Shown here: positions 25,939-35,607 of the stretch, in pieces
Numbering within the stretch: the first letter of the stretch is position 1
Layout of the letters: each line of letters begins with the position of its first letter
Assembly (NCBI GenBank): GCA_002863045.1
Contig: PKDH01000032.1
Coordinates: forward strand, 1-64,000
DNA length: 64,000 bases
Origin: Legionella sp.
GTDB lineage: Bacteria > Pseudomonadota > Gammaproteobacteria > Legionellales > Legionellaceae
Direction: 5' to 3'
Made by a program: the position numbers and the translations under genes
Notes under the pieces: generated by a model
What the model was told of the DNA's origin: nothing
Seen by the model: only the letters and a program-made list of their open reading frames with translations
Database searches by the model: none

Positions 25939-26343
25939 ATGAATTTAAATAAACACGCGCTAATTAACAAGCCTGTTCACGAAATTTTTGTTTTAAACGA
26001 GCGCCTACCAAGCTTTATTAACGATAAAGTAAAGATAAAATGCACGTATTCTGTAAGGCAGCTGACTGATTTTTATGAATTATCGCTGATAACCGCAAGT
26101 ATCGTACCCATCATTTGCCAGCGCTGCTTAGAAGTTTTTTCTTATGATTATCATAACCAAACACAATTAGCGATATGCCAAAATACTCAAAAAGCACAAG
26201 ATTTGATGGCCGAGTATGAAGTGATTTTAAGTGAAACAGGACATATTAATTTGCCAGATATTTTAATTGATGAGCTTTATTTATGGGCACCAGATAAACA
26301 TTTAAACCCAAGCGATTGTCAAACTCACAAGAGTAGCGTTTGA
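25939..26343 (+). CDS. yceD: YceD/DUF177 family protein
   Basis: 134-residue homologue of YceD, linked in E. coli to 23S rRNA accumulation, with the family core CQRCLEVFSYDYHNQTQLA in the middle and LPDILIDELYLWAPDKH near the end. Its place directly before rpmF and plsX is the conserved arrangement of this family. A likely separate promoter for rpmF lies between the two. Confidence 0.9.
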   Translation: MNLNKHALINKPVHEIFVLNERLPSFINDKVKIKCTYSVRQLTDFYELSLITASIVPIICQRCLEVFSYDYHNQTQLAICQNTQKAQDLMAEYEVILSETGHINLPDILIDELYLWAPDKHLNPSDCQTHKSSV

Positions 26344-26395
26344 TATTAAGTCAATATTCAAACCTTTAATTTTTGATGAAATTTAATCACAAAGC

Positions 26396-26424
26396 TTGGA
26401 TTTGTGCTTAAAAATCGGTAGAAT
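26396..26424 (+). promoter_or_regulatory. Probable sigma-70 promoter of the rpmF-plsX-fab operon
   Basis: TTGGAT (26396-26401) and TAGAAT (26419-26424) are separated by 17 bases and lie 42 bases before the rpmF start, with a GGAG ribosome binding site at 26453-26456. Spacing is ideal and each box differs from consensus at one or two positions. Confidence 0.55.
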
Positions 26425-26465
26425 CACGCGCTACTGACATACAATTCGCCTAGGAGTAATTCACA

Positions 26466-26654
26466 ATGGCTGTTCAACAAAATAAAAAATCACGCTCACG
26501 TCGTGATATGCGTCGTTCACATGATAGTCTAACCTTGCCAACTTTATCCGTTGATGCAACAACAGGTGAGACACATCGTCGTCACCATATCACCGCCGAT
26601 GGCTACTATCGAGGAAAAAAAGTATTAGAAAGTGATAACGTCTACGAAGATTAA
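26466..26654 (+). CDS. rpmF: 50S ribosomal protein L32
   Basis: 62-residue protein of the large ribosomal subunit. It starts [20 protein letters not shown], which is the L32 signature, and contains [10 protein letters not shown] and GYYRGKKV. It has no zinc-ribbon cysteines, as in other gammaproteobacteria. It is preceded by TAGGAGT and followed 11 bases later by plsX. Confidence 0.97.
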   Translation: MAVQQNKKSRSRRDMRRSHDSLTLPTLSVDATTGETHRRHHITADGYYRGKKVLESDNVYED

Positions 26655-26665
26655 GAGTCATTTTC

Positions 26666-27694
26666 TTGAATAAAATAACGCTTGCTATTGACGTAATGGG
26701 TGGTGATCATGGTTTATCAACGCTGATTCCCGCCTGTGTTAAAGCGGTAAAAAAACATGCACATTTACATCTGTTGCTTGTAGGTGAACAGCAACAAATT
26801 AAAGCTGCACTTAAAAAACACCACGCATCATCACTGTCGCAATTAGCTGTCATCCATGCTAATGAAGTTGTTGGTATGGATGAATTACCCTCCCATGCGT
26901 TGCGTAACAAAAAAGATTCTTCAATGCGTCGTGCCATTAATCTTGTTAAAACAGGTGAGGCGCAGGCGTGTGTGAGTGCTGGCAATACCGGTGCGTTAAT
27001 GGCCATAGCACGTTTTGTACTAAAAACGCTGCCTGGTATTGATAGGCCGGCTATCATTGCCGAACTACCCACTTTATCCAATAAAACACGTGTTATTGAT
27101 TTAGGTGCTAACGTTGATTCGTGTGCCGAGCATTTATTTCAATTTGCGGTCATGGGGTCAGCGCTTATTCAAGCAGTTGATAAGATAGAGCGGCCTAAAA
27201 TTGGGTTACTTAATATTGGTGTTGAAGAAATTAAAGGTAACGACCAGGTCAAACGTACGGCCCATATGCTTGCTGAATGCAAATTACTAAACTATCAAGG
27301 GTATGTTGAAGGTGGTGAGTTTTATTCAGGCAAGGTTGATTTGGTGGTGTGTGATGGTTTTGTGGGTAATGTGGCGCTTAAAGCCAGCGAAGGTCTCGCA
27401 CGTTTGATGCTTGCTATTTTAAAAGAATCTTTCACGCGTTCTTTTATGGCTAAATTAATTGGGCTTTGTGCAAAACCTGTATTAAATCATTTAAAGCAAA
27501 AAATGGATCCCGCCCGCTATAATGGTGCAAGTTTATTAGGGCTAAACGGTATTGTTATTAAAAGCCATGGCGGTGCGAGTGAATTGGCTTTTCAATATGC
27601 CATAGAAGAAGCCATGCGGCATGTTAAAAATGGTGCCACTGAGTTGGTTCGTCAACAAATTAATCATTTTATGCATCAAGGTTTGTTGTTATGA
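26666..27694 (+). CDS. plsX: Phosphate acyltransferase
   Basis: Converts acyl-ACP to acyl-phosphate for phospholipid synthesis, peripheral to the inner membrane. The 342-residue protein has IDVMGGDHG at the start, [25 protein letters not shown] and KSHGGAS. It begins at TTG 26666; no ATG would keep the conserved N-terminus. It is between rpmF and fabH as usual and overlaps fabH by 4 bases. Confidence 0.96.
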   Translation: MNKITLAIDVMGGDHGLSTLIPACVKAVKKHAHLHLLLVGEQQQIKAALKKHHASSLSQLAVIHANEVVGMDELPSHALRNKKDSSMRRAINLVKTGEAQACVSAGNTGALMAIARFVLKTLPGIDRPAIIAELPTLSNKTRVIDLGANVDSCAEHLFQFAVMGSALIQAVDKIERPKIGLLNIGVEEIKGNDQVKRTAHMLAECKLLNYQGYVEGGEFYSGKVDLVVCDGFVGNVALKASEGLARLMLAILKESFTRSFMAKLIGLCAKPVLNHLKQKMDPARYNGASLLGLNGIVIKSHGGASELAFQYAIEEAMRHVKNGATELVRQQINHFMHQGLLL

Positions 27695-28644
27695 CACATG
27701 CCTTTATCCAGGGTACTGGCAGCTATTTACCGCAAAAGTTTGTGAGTAACGATGATTTAGCTAAAACACTTGATACCAGTGATGAATGGATTTACACCCG
27801 TACTGGAATCAAAGGACGCTATATTGCGTCTAAAACAGAAACAACCTCTTTTATGGCGGCTCAAGCAGCACATAACGCCATGACAGCTGCAAGCCTTGCA
27901 GCTGATAAAATAGACTTTATCATTGTTGCAACCTGTACACCTGATTACATTTTTCCAGGTGTTGCCTGTTATGTTCAGCATGCGCTTGGTATACAAAAAG
28001 CTATTCCGTGTCTTGATATTAATGCTGCTTGTAGTGGCTTTATCTACGCACTTGATTTGGCGCACCAATACATTCAAACCAATCGTGCAAATCATGTTTT
28101 GGTTATTGGTAGTGAAAGCATGTCACAAGCGGTTGATTGGCAAAATCGTGCAACCTGTGTTTTGTTTGGTGATGGCGCCGGTGCAGCAGTTGTCAGTAAA
28201 GGTGATAGACAAGGCATTATCTCAAGCGTATTGCATGCCACTTATGATCATCAACGTTTTCTTAGTTACGCAAATAGTGCATTAAACAAACAAAGCGCCT
28301 ATATTCATATGCAAGGTCATGATGTATTTAAGCTTGCAGTGAATCGTATGGGTGAAGTGGTTGATGAAGTATTAAATCAAGCCCATTTAACGCAAAAGGA
28401 TATTGATTGGCTGGTACCCCATCAAGCGAATATTCGCATTATTCAGGGTATTGCTAAAAAGCTTAAATTACCTCTAGAACAAGTGATCGTTACCATTGAG
28501 CATCAAGGTAATACCTCAGCAGCTTCCATTCCTCTTGCGCTTGATAGCGCCATTAAACAGCAGAAAATTCAAAGAGATGATATATTATTGCTCGAGTCTT
28601 TTGGTGGAGGTATGACCTGGGGCGCTATGGTTATTCGTTACTAA
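27691..28644 (+). CDS. fabH: Beta-ketoacyl-ACP synthase III
   Basis: Starts fatty acid synthesis by condensing acetyl-CoA with malonyl-ACP. The 317-residue protein has the full triad: C114 in INAACSGF, H244 in VPHQANIRI and N274 in GNTSAASIP. The ATG overlaps the plsX stop. Confidence 0.97.
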   Translation: MTHAFIQGTGSYLPQKFVSNDDLAKTLDTSDEWIYTRTGIKGRYIASKTETTSFMAAQAAHNAMTAASLAADKIDFIIVATCTPDYIFPGVACYVQHALGIQKAIPCLDINAACSGFIYALDLAHQYIQTNRANHVLVIGSESMSQAVDWQNRATCVLFGDGAGAAVVSKGDRQGIISSVLHATYDHQRFLSYANSALNKQSAYIHMQGHDVFKLAVNRMGEVVDEVLNQAHLTQKDIDWLVPHQANIRIIQGIAKKLKLPLEQVIVTIEHQGNTSAASIPLALDSAIKQQKIQRDDILLLESFGGGMTWGAMVIRY

Positions 28645-28675
28645 TTACAACTATCAACTAAAGAGATTATCAACT

Positions 28676-29614
28676 ATGTCACACTGGGCAGTTGTTTTTC
28701 CAGGCCAGGGTTCACAACAAGTAGGCATGTTACAAGAACTCGCGCATACCCATCCTTTGATTTTGGAAACTTTTGCACAAGCTTCGGACTATGCGCAGCA
28801 GGATTTATGGCAATTAACGCAATCAGGTCCTGAAGATAAGCTCAATTTAACGCAAAATACGCAATTAGTGATGTTGGTAGCGGATGTGGCGTTGTTTCGC
28901 GTGTTGACCTCTCAGGTATCATTGCCTATTGCATGTATGGCCGGTCACAGTTTAGGCGAGTATGCCGCATTAGTTTGCGCCAATGCGCTTTCGCTAAAAG
29001 AAGCTATGACACTTGTTGGGCATCGTGCTCGTATTATGCAAGCGCATGTGCCTGAAGGGCAGGGTGCAATGGCGGCCATTGTTGGGCTTAGTGATTATGC
29101 GGTGCGTAGCATCTGTCTTGAAGTTTCAAGCATAGAACATAAAGTCACGCCCGCTAATTTTAATGCCATAGGTCAAGTTGTGATTGCCGGACACACACTT
29201 GCTGTAGAGCGCGCTCTAATTCATGCCGAGGCGCAGGGTGCTAAATTAGCTAAACGTATCCCCGTGAGTGTGCCTTGTCATTGTCCACTTCTTGAAAATG
29301 CTGCCCAAGATTTTAAAGCCTACCTAGATAAAACTTCATTTAAATCGCCAGAATTAACGGTGTTAAGTAATGTTGATGTAAGTGCCTATCAGTCGGACAC
29401 ACATATAAAAACGCTTTTAGCCGAGCAATTGTATCAACCAGTACGCTGGGTCGAAACGGTGTTACATTTCAAGCAACTTAATATAACCCATGTGATAGAG
29501 TGTGGTCCTGGTGCGGTACTAAGTGGTTTAATCAAACGTATTGATAAAACGCTTAAAACATTTGCGCTTAGCAAAATAGATACGCTAGAACATCTAGCGC
29601 AGCATTTTAATTAA
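28676..29614 (+). CDS. fabD: Malonyl-CoA:ACP transacylase
   Basis: Loads malonyl onto acyl carrier protein. The 312-residue product has FPGQGSQQVGM, the nucleophile S92 in GHSLGEYAAL, and H202 region VPCHCPLLENA, with the closing IECGPGAVLSGL. It is in operon order between fabH and fabG. Confidence 0.97.
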   Translation: MSHWAVVFPGQGSQQVGMLQELAHTHPLILETFAQASDYAQQDLWQLTQSGPEDKLNLTQNTQLVMLVADVALFRVLTSQVSLPIACMAGHSLGEYAALVCANALSLKEAMTLVGHRARIMQAHVPEGQGAMAAIVGLSDYAVRSICLEVSSIEHKVTPANFNAIGQVVIAGHTLAVERALIHAEAQGAKLAKRIPVSVPCHCPLLENAAQDFKAYLDKTSFKSPELTVLSNVDVSAYQSDTHIKTLLAEQLYQPVRWVETVLHFKQLNITHVIECGPGAVLSGLIKRIDKTLKTFALSKIDTLEHLAQHFN

Positions 29615-29626
29615 GGAAGTTACTCT

Positions 29627-30373
29627 ATGACTACATCGCCTAACAAAGTCGCACTTGTTACAGGTGCAAGCCGTGGTATTGGTCGTGCTATTGCATTAGC
29701 GCTCGCGGCAAATGATATTTATGTGATTGGTACAGCAACTACACAATCTGGTGCTGATGCGATTACCGCTTATTTAAGAGACCATCAAGTTTTGGGTGAA
29801 GGTCAGCTGCTTGATGTAACTTCTCAAGAAAATGTCGATGCTTTAATGGCTTCACTCGCACAAAAAACACGAATGCCAGCTATTTTAGTGAATAACGCAG
29901 GTGTCACTTGTGATAATTTATTGCTACGTATGGAAGATGATGAATGGTATCGGGTGTTGGAAACTAATTTGCATGCGGTATTTCGTTTAACCAAAGCATG
30001 TCTTAAATCGATGTTTAGAGCAAGATGGGGGCGGATAATTACCATAGGTTCAGTGGTAGGGGCAAGTGGTAATGCAGGGCAAGCGAATTACACAGCAGCG
30101 AAAGCGGGTTTAATTGGGTTTTCAAAATCTCTTGCACAAGAGATGGCAAGTCGAGGAATAACTTCTAATGTGGTAGCGCCAGGCTTTATTGCAACGGATA
30201 TGACCGATTCACTACCTGATATGGTAAGGCAGGAAACTTTAAAACGTATTCCTATGCGCCGTTTAGGCAAACCTGAAGATATCGCTGAGATGGTTAACTT
30301 TCTAGCTTCAGATAAAGCAGGCTATATTACAGGCGAAACCATTCATATTAATGGTGGCATGTACATGAATTAA
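29627..30373 (+). CDS. fabG: 3-oxoacyl-ACP reductase
   Basis: NADPH-dependent reductase of the elongation cycle. 248-residue [11 protein letters not shown] near the start, NNAG, catalytic Y155-x3-K159 in YTAAKAG, and the FabG ending (AGYITGETIHINGGMYM). GGAAG precedes the ATG. Confidence 0.97.
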   Translation: MTTSPNKVALVTGASRGIGRAIALALAANDIYVIGTATTQSGADAITAYLRDHQVLGEGQLLDVTSQENVDALMASLAQKTRMPAILVNNAGVTCDNLLLRMEDDEWYRVLETNLHAVFRLTKACLKSMFRARWGRIITIGSVVGASGNAGQANYTAAKAGLIGFSKSLAQEMASRGITSNVVAPGFIATDMTDSLPDMVRQETLKRIPMRRLGKPEDIAEMVNFLASDKAGYITGETIHINGGMYMN

Positions 30374-30452
30374 AGAGGCTTGCGTTATTTATATAATGAA
30401 CTAAACTACCCCATAATTTTTTAAATATTTACATAAAGAGGAAACACACGTT

Positions 30453-30698
30453 ATGAACACTGTTGAAGAAAGAGTCCGTAAAATTGTGGCAGAGCAATTA
30501 GGAGTTAAAGAGGAAGAATTATCCAACAGCGCCTCTTTTGTCGATGATTTAGGTGCAGATTCACTTGATACAGTTGAATTAGTCATGGCTTTAGAAGAAG
30601 AATTTGAAACAGAAATTCCTGATGAAAAAGCTGAAAAAATTACGACCATTCAAGAAGCAATCGATCACATCGAAGACAACATTACAAAAGAAGATTAA
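30453..30698 (+). CDS. acpP: Acyl carrier protein
   Basis: 81-residue acidic carrier. The 4'-phosphopantetheine attachment serine is S37 in [13 protein letters not shown]. It has a strong ribosome binding site (AAAGAGGAA) and a 79-base leader after fabG that contains TATAAT at 30392-30397; a separate promoter is plausible, as in other bacteria where acpP is highly expressed, but I see no good -35 box. Confidence 0.97.
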   Translation: MNTVEERVRKIVAEQLGVKEEELSNSASFVDDLGADSLDTVELVMALEEEFETEIPDEKAEKITTIQEAIDHIEDNITKED

Positions 30699-30716
30699 GT
30701 GGTTTAGGAGTCATCA

Positions 30717-31955
30717 TTGAGTAAACGACGTGTAGTTGTGACTGGTATGGGCATGGTAAGCCCATTGGGTCTTAACAAAGAAGAAACCTGGCAAAATATC
30801 CTAAAAGGTCTAAGTGGTGTCAAACGAATAGAAGATTTTGATACCAGTGATTTTTCTACCAAGATTTGGGCTAAAGTGAAAGGGTTTAATATTGAAAAGA
30901 TTGTACCTTTCAAAGATGCTAAAAAAATGGATATGTTTACTCAATATGGCATAATGGCAGCGCATGAAGCCATGATTCACTCGGGCCTAGAGGTAACTGA
31001 TACACTTGCCCCAAGAATTGGGGTGGCAGTGGGTGCTGGTATTGGTGGCATTGAAACCATTACTCAAAATCAAATGAGACTTGTTGAAGGCGGGCCGCGC
31101 AAGGTTTCCCCTTTTTTTATTCCAGCAGGCATCATTAACATGGTAGCAGGACAAATTTCAATCAAATATGGTCTGAAAGGTCCTAACATTTCGGTGGTTA
31201 CTGCTTGTACAACAGGAACGCATAATATTGGACTGGCAGGGCGTATGATTGCTTATGGCGATGCCGATGTTATGGTTTGCGGTGGTGCTGAGATGACTAC
31301 CACACCCCTTTGCTTGGCAGGATTTTCAGCCGTTCGTTCACTCTCAAAACGCAATGAAGAACCTGAAAAAGCTTCTAGACCCTGGGATAAAGACCGTGAT
31401 GGTTTTGTCATGGGGGAAGGCGCTGGTGTGCTTATTTTAGAAGAGTATGAGCATGCTAAAAAACGCAATGCCACTATTTATGCTGAGCTTGCAGGGTTTG
31501 GTATGTCAAGTGATGCTTATCATATCACAGCGCCTGATGAACAGGCACAAGGTGCCGCCTTTGCAATGCAAAATGCTTTAAATGACGCACATATTCATGC
31601 TGAAATGGTCAATTATATTAATGCCCACGGCACATCAACTTATCTAAACGATATCAGTGAAACCAAAGCTGTGAAACAGGTATTTAAAGACCATGCTTAT
31701 CGATTATTAATGAGTTCAACCAAATCCATGACTGGCCATTTATTAGGAGCTGCAGGTGCTGTTGAGGCAATTTTTAGTGTTTTAAGCATCCAATCACAAA
31801 TTGCGCCCCCTACCATTAATCTTGATACGCCTGATGAAGGATGTGATCTCAATTATGTACCCCATACAGCGCAAGAATGTAATATCACCTATGCATTAAG
31901 TAACTCATTTGGTTTTGGTGGCACCAATGCTAGCCTATTATTTAGGCGTATCTAA
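30717..31955 (+). CDS. fabF: Beta-ketoacyl-ACP synthase II
   Basis: Elongation condensing enzyme. The 412-residue protein has C164 in [22 protein letters not shown] and [13 protein letters not shown], giving the Cys-His-His triad. It starts at TTG 30717 with AGGAG 7 bases upstream. The stop at 31953-31955 is followed immediately by the ATG of the mltG anchor segment. Confidence 0.97.
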   Translation: MSKRRVVVTGMGMVSPLGLNKEETWQNILKGLSGVKRIEDFDTSDFSTKIWAKVKGFNIEKIVPFKDAKKMDMFTQYGIMAAHEAMIHSGLEVTDTLAPRIGVAVGAGIGGIETITQNQMRLVEGGPRKVSPFFIPAGIINMVAGQISIKYGLKGPNISVVTACTTGTHNIGLAGRMIAYGDADVMVCGGAEMTTTPLCLAGFSAVRSLSKRNEEPEKASRPWDKDRDGFVMGEGAGVLILEEYEHAKKRNATIYAELAGFGMSSDAYHITAPDEQAQGAAFAMQNALNDAHIHAEMVNYINAHGTSTYLNDISETKAVKQVFKDHAYRLLMSSTKSMTGHLLGAAGAVEAIFSVLSIQSQIAPPTINLDTPDEGCDLNYVPHTAQECNITYALSNSFGFGGTNASLLFRRI

Positions 31956-31996
31956 ATGCGTTTTAAATTTATATTTGGTTTTTTTTTGTTCTAAGC
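31956..31996 (+). other. mltG membrane-anchor segment in a different frame behind a nine-T run
   Basis: ATG 31956 directly follows the fabF stop and reads MRFKFIFGFFLF then TAA (31992-31994). If one T were added to the nine-T run at 31979-31987, the frame would read MRFKFIFGFFFVLSVAAL and continue into the mltG frame. That is exactly the short cytoplasmic tail plus transmembrane helix expected at the start of MltG. The segment therefore belongs to mltG and is out of frame by one base, or is joined by slippage. Confidence 0.7.
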
Positions 31997-32959
31997 GTGG
32001 CTGCTTTAACAAGTGGTTTGACCATTTATTACGCTTTAAATCGACCAATGGTAGTTACACAAAAAGCGCCGGTCATTACGCTTAAACCACGCGCAACGGC
32101 GTATGATTTAATTCAAATACTGCATCAAAAAAAACTAATTGCCTCACCTTGGCTTGTGCGAATTTATTTAAAGCTCACGCATTTAGCAGAATCATTGAAA
32201 ACTGGGGTTTATCAGGTATTACCTAATGAATCAATCAGGCATTTTATCCAACGGGTGGTTCAAGGCGATGTGATAACATTTACCATAAGTTTTATTGAAG
32301 GTTCGACCGTTGCTCAACTTTCACAAAAGTTAGCAACTGCGCCTTATTTAAATTATCAAGCGAATGATTGGCAGGCTATTTGGCAACATTATACCAACTG
32401 TGAGGGCCTGATACTGGCGAACAGTTATCAATATGAAGCAAACACCTCAGCGCAGCCAATTTTAAAACGCGCTCATCAAGATTTAATAAATTATCTAAAT
32501 CATGCCTGGCAAACAAGGCTTGCCAATCTTCCTTATAAATCACCTTATGAATTATTAATAGCGGCTTCCATTATTGAAAAAGAAACGAGTATCTTAACTG
32601 AGAAAAGGTTAATTTCAGGCGTAATTGTCAATCGCTTGCGTAAAAAAATGCCCTTACAAATGGACCCAACGGTTATCTATGGTTTGGGCTTAGCGTTTAC
32701 CGGAAAATTAACGCATCAAAATATGATATCCAACTCACCTTATAATACCTACATACATCGAGGCTTGCCGCCAACGCCTATTGCCATAGTTGGTAAACAA
32801 GCCATTGATGCAGCAGCTCAGCCCCTTATGACTTCTTATCTTTATTTTGTGGCAAAGGGTGATAAGACGCATATCTTTTCTAAAACATATGAGCAGCAAA
32901 AAAAAGCCATTCAACGGTATATATTGACCAAGCCTAAGGGTATTTATCATGCGCAATAA
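31997..32959 (+). CDS. mltG: Endolytic murein transglycosylase
   Basis: Cuts nascent glycan strands at the inner membrane and so limits their length. In this frame the product is 320 residues from GTG 31997. It has a LysM-like N-terminal part and the YceG domain with catalytic E194 in AASIIEKETS, then QMDPTVIYGLG, SPYNTYIHRGLPPTPIA and YFVAKGD. As written it has only half of a membrane anchor, and GTG 31997 has no ribosome binding site; the missing part is in another frame just upstream. It overlaps tmk by 11 bases, as in many gammaproteobacterial fabF-mltG-tmk-holB clusters. Confidence 0.9.
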   Translation: MAALTSGLTIYYALNRPMVVTQKAPVITLKPRATAYDLIQILHQKKLIASPWLVRIYLKLTHLAESLKTGVYQVLPNESIRHFIQRVVQGDVITFTISFIEGSTVAQLSQKLATAPYLNYQANDWQAIWQHYTNCEGLILANSYQYEANTSAQPILKRAHQDLINYLNHAWQTRLANLPYKSPYELLIAASIIEKETSILTEKRLISGVIVNRLRKKMPLQMDPTVIYGLGLAFTGKLTHQNMISNSPYNTYIHRGLPPTPIAIVGKQAIDAAAQPLMTSYLYFVAKGDKTHIFSKTYEQQKKAIQRYILTKPKGIYHAQ

Positions 32960-33590
32960 GGGACGTTTAATTGTGGTCGAGGGCTTAGAAGGCGCTGGAA
33001 AGACGACAGCGATGAGTTATATCAAGCACTTTTTAAGTACTTCTATATCAAACTTAGTTGTGACCCGTGAACCAGGCGGTACTTTTTTGGGTGAGCATTT
33101 GCGTGAATTAGTCAAAAAAACGACCTCAGAGCCTGTACATGCTCGCTCAGAATTACTGATGATGTATGCTTCGCGCGTTCAATTGATTGAAAATTTAATT
33201 AAGCCTGCGCTAAAACGTGGTGATTGGGTATTGTGCGATAGATTTGAGGCGTCAAGTTATGCTTATCAAGGCGGTGGACGTGGTATTTCAATACACGAAT
33301 TAGATGATCTATCTGCTTTTTCTTTACAAGGTTTTGAGCCTGATTTAACTTTTTTTTTAAATATTACAGCTGAGAAAGGCTTAAAACGCATACAAGCACG
33401 AAAAACAACCGATAGAATTGAACAGGAATCGCTTGATTTTTTTAAGCGCACGGCCAAAGCTTATGCTGATTATTTTAGAGAAAAACAGAATATTCAAATA
33501 ATTGATGCCAATCAACCTTTACCACAAGTAAAAAAAACCATTTTAAGTTACTTAACCTATTTTATGAAGCAACATAATGCTTGCACCTGA
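32949..33590 (+). CDS. tmk: Thymidylate kinase
   Basis: Phosphorylates dTMP to dTDP. The 213-residue protein has the P-loop EGLEGAGKTT (11-20), TREPGGT, DRFEASSYAYQGGGR and a LID region with ARKTTDRIEQE. Both ends overlap neighbours (mltG by 11 bases, holB by 14), suggesting coupled translation. Confidence 0.97.
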   Translation: MRNKGRLIVVEGLEGAGKTTAMSYIKHFLSTSISNLVVTREPGGTFLGEHLRELVKKTTSEPVHARSELLMMYASRVQLIENLIKPALKRGDWVLCDRFEASSYAYQGGGRGISIHELDDLSAFSLQGFEPDLTFFLNITAEKGLKRIQARKTTDRIEQESLDFFKRTAKAYADYFREKQNIQIIDANQPLPQVKKTILSYLTYFMKQHNACT

Positions 33591-34449
33591 TCTAGCTAAA
33601 AATCATGTTGACTTGTGGTTTATGTTCAAAGGTGCTTTAAAACAACATCGTATACCCCAAGCCTTACTATTGCTAGGCGAAAAGCATAATTGTCCGTATG
33701 CTTTAGCATACTGCATGACTCAAGCCATTTTATGTCATGACTTTGATAATTGTAAAAATAATTGTCAGTCTTGTTATTTGATGCAAATAAATGAACATCC
33801 CGATTACTTCGTAATTGAGCCCGAAAAATCAAATGCTGCAATAAAAATTGAAAAAATTAGAACCTTGCAAACCAATGCGTTTACAACACCTGTAATAGGT
33901 CAGAAAAAGCTAATTCTTATTAAGCATGCGCATAAATTAAATCAATCAGCTAGTAATGCCTTGTTAAAATTACTCGAAGAGCCGCCTGCTCATCTTTATT
34001 TTCTATTGGTAGCTGAGAATAAAACTTGGTTACCTCAAACCATACTAAGTCGGTGTCAGCTTTGGCAAATTCATGCGCAGAAAGTTAATAATAATGCGCA
34101 AGTAATTACCGAAGAATTGACGCCCTTAACCCTTGTTGAGGCGTTAGAAGCGTTACAAGCGCAAAAAATTACACAACAAGATTTGGTGGTGCGCTTAAAA
34201 AAAATAGAGCTTGCTGAATTATTATCCTTATTTTATCGCGCAACCGCGGCTATGATAAGATTCCATTTTGCTTACCATACTAGTCATCAAAATGGGTTAC
34301 CGGTAATCGCTAATCGGTATGATCCAGAATTTCTATTTACTCAAATGGATAAAATAAATGCCATAATAATTTATATAAAACAATCAATCGTGCTAAACCA
34401 AACGCTTGTTTTAGAGGAAGTTTTATTTGATTACTTAAAAGGAGGATAA
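33577..34449 (+). CDS. holB: DNA polymerase III delta' subunit
   Basis: Clamp-loader subunit, 290 residues. It has the zinc-binding cysteine cluster (CHDFDNCKNNCQSC), GQKKLILIKHAHKLNQSASN, NALLKLLEEPPAHLYF and a sensor region LSRCQLW. Like other delta' subunits it has no working Walker A at the usual place. It starts inside the end of tmk and ends 2 bases before pilZ. Confidence 0.93.
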   Translation: MLAPDLAKNHVDLWFMFKGALKQHRIPQALLLLGEKHNCPYALAYCMTQAILCHDFDNCKNNCQSCYLMQINEHPDYFVIEPEKSNAAIKIEKIRTLQTNAFTTPVIGQKKLILIKHAHKLNQSASNALLKLLEEPPAHLYFLLVAENKTWLPQTILSRCQLWQIHAQKVNNNAQVITEELTPLTLVEALEALQAQKITQQDLVVRLKKIELAELLSLFYRATAAMIRFHFAYHTSHQNGLPVIANRYDPEFLFTQMDKINAIIIYIKQSIVLNQTLVLEEVLFDYLKGG

Positions 34450-34451
34450 AG

Positions 34452-34793
34452 ATGTCTGCTGAATATCAAAAAATTCAATATCATTTTGCCTCAGAAAATG
34501 CCCTTTATATGAGTTATATGCCTTTTATCAAGCAAGGGGGGTTATTCATACGTACAAAGCTTATGTTACCCTTAAATACGATGGTGATATTATCCATTAG
34601 TTTGTTAGATAACGTGGAAATTTATGAATTAGAAGCTAAAGTGATTTGGATAACGCCTCGTGGCGCGCAAGGTAATAAACCGGCAGGCTTAGGCCTGCAA
34701 TTTTTAGGCGATACAGCAAAGCCTTTAACTTCTAAAATTGAAACTCATCTTGCGGGGCTACTTAAATCATTGCAATTAACCGATACTATGTAG
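34452..34793 (+). CDS. pilZ: PilZ domain protein (type IV pilus type)
   Basis: 113 residues. The location after holB and the pattern GGLFIRTKLMLPLNT...VIWITPRG...GLGLQFLGD match the original PilZ of type IV pilus assembly. The RxxxR and DxSxxG motifs needed for c-di-GMP binding in canonical PilZ domains are absent, as in that subgroup. A good GGAGG lies before the ATG. Confidence 0.88.
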   Translation: MSAEYQKIQYHFASENALYMSYMPFIKQGGLFIRTKLMLPLNTMVILSISLLDNVEIYELEAKVIWITPRGAQGNKPAGLGLQFLGDTAKPLTSKIETHLAGLLKSLQLTDTM

Positions 34794-34805
34794 AGTTAAA
34801 ATATT

Positions 34806-35594
34806 ATGTTGATAGATTCTCATTGCCATTTACATCTTTTAAAATTAGACGAATTCAATAATGATTTGAATAAAGTATTAGAGCAAGCGCGCCTTAACCA
34901 AGTTTCTTCCTTATTAAGTGTAAGTGTTGATTTAACTGATTATCCGCTTTTAATTGAAATCGCCAAACAACATGCTGTCGTTAAAATTTCTGTAGGATTA
35001 CATCCAACAAGTTATATAGAAAGTGAGCCAGATTGCGCCAAATTAGTTGAGCTTGCCGGGCAGCATGAGTCATGCATTGCTATTGGTGAAACAGGGTTAG
35101 ATTATTATCATACCAAAACGCCTGAGGCCCAAAAACAACAGCAAATGCGTTTCCGTCAACATATAAGGGCTGCTATTAAAACTCAAAAACCGTTAATTAT
35201 CCATACGAGAAATGCGGCCCACGATACGCTTGCTATCTTAAAAGAAGAAAAAGCTGAAGAAATTGGGGGAGTGATTCATTGTTTTACTGAAGATTTAACG
35301 TTTGCAAAAAAAGCCATAGACTATAATTTTTACATTTCATTTTCAGGCATTATAACTTTTAAGAATGCGGATAATCTGCGAGAAGTGATAAAAAATATAC
35401 CTTTGAATCGGATTTTAATCGAAACAGATGCTCCATTCTTGGCGCCAGTACCTTATCGAGGTAAACAAAATCAACCTGCATATGTTAAATATGTTGCAGA
35501 AGCAGTCGCCAAACTTTGCAATGTAAGTTTTGAAGAAGTCTGTCAACGTACTGCAGAAAATTTTAGACAATGTTTTAATTTAAAGCTAAATTAG
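34806..35594 (+). CDS. tatD: TatD family metal-dependent deoxyribonuclease
   Basis: 262-residue amidohydrolase-fold nuclease. Metal ligands are visible in order: DSHCHLH (3-9), GETGLDYY, IHTRNA, GVIHCFTE and IETDAPFLAP. In this position it is usually called YcfH/TatD. It closes the plus-strand block that started at yceD. Confidence 0.93.
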   Translation: MLIDSHCHLHLLKLDEFNNDLNKVLEQARLNQVSSLLSVSVDLTDYPLLIEIAKQHAVVKISVGLHPTSYIESEPDCAKLVELAGQHESCIAIGETGLDYYHTKTPEAQKQQQMRFRQHIRAAIKTQKPLIIHTRNAAHDTLAILKEEKAEEIGGVIHCFTEDLTFAKKAIDYNFYISFSGIITFKNADNLREVIKNIPLNRILIETDAPFLAPVPYRGKQNQPAYVKYVAEAVAKLCNVSFEEVCQRTAENFRQCFNLKLN

Positions 35595-35607
35595 TTGGGT
35601 GGGCGAA

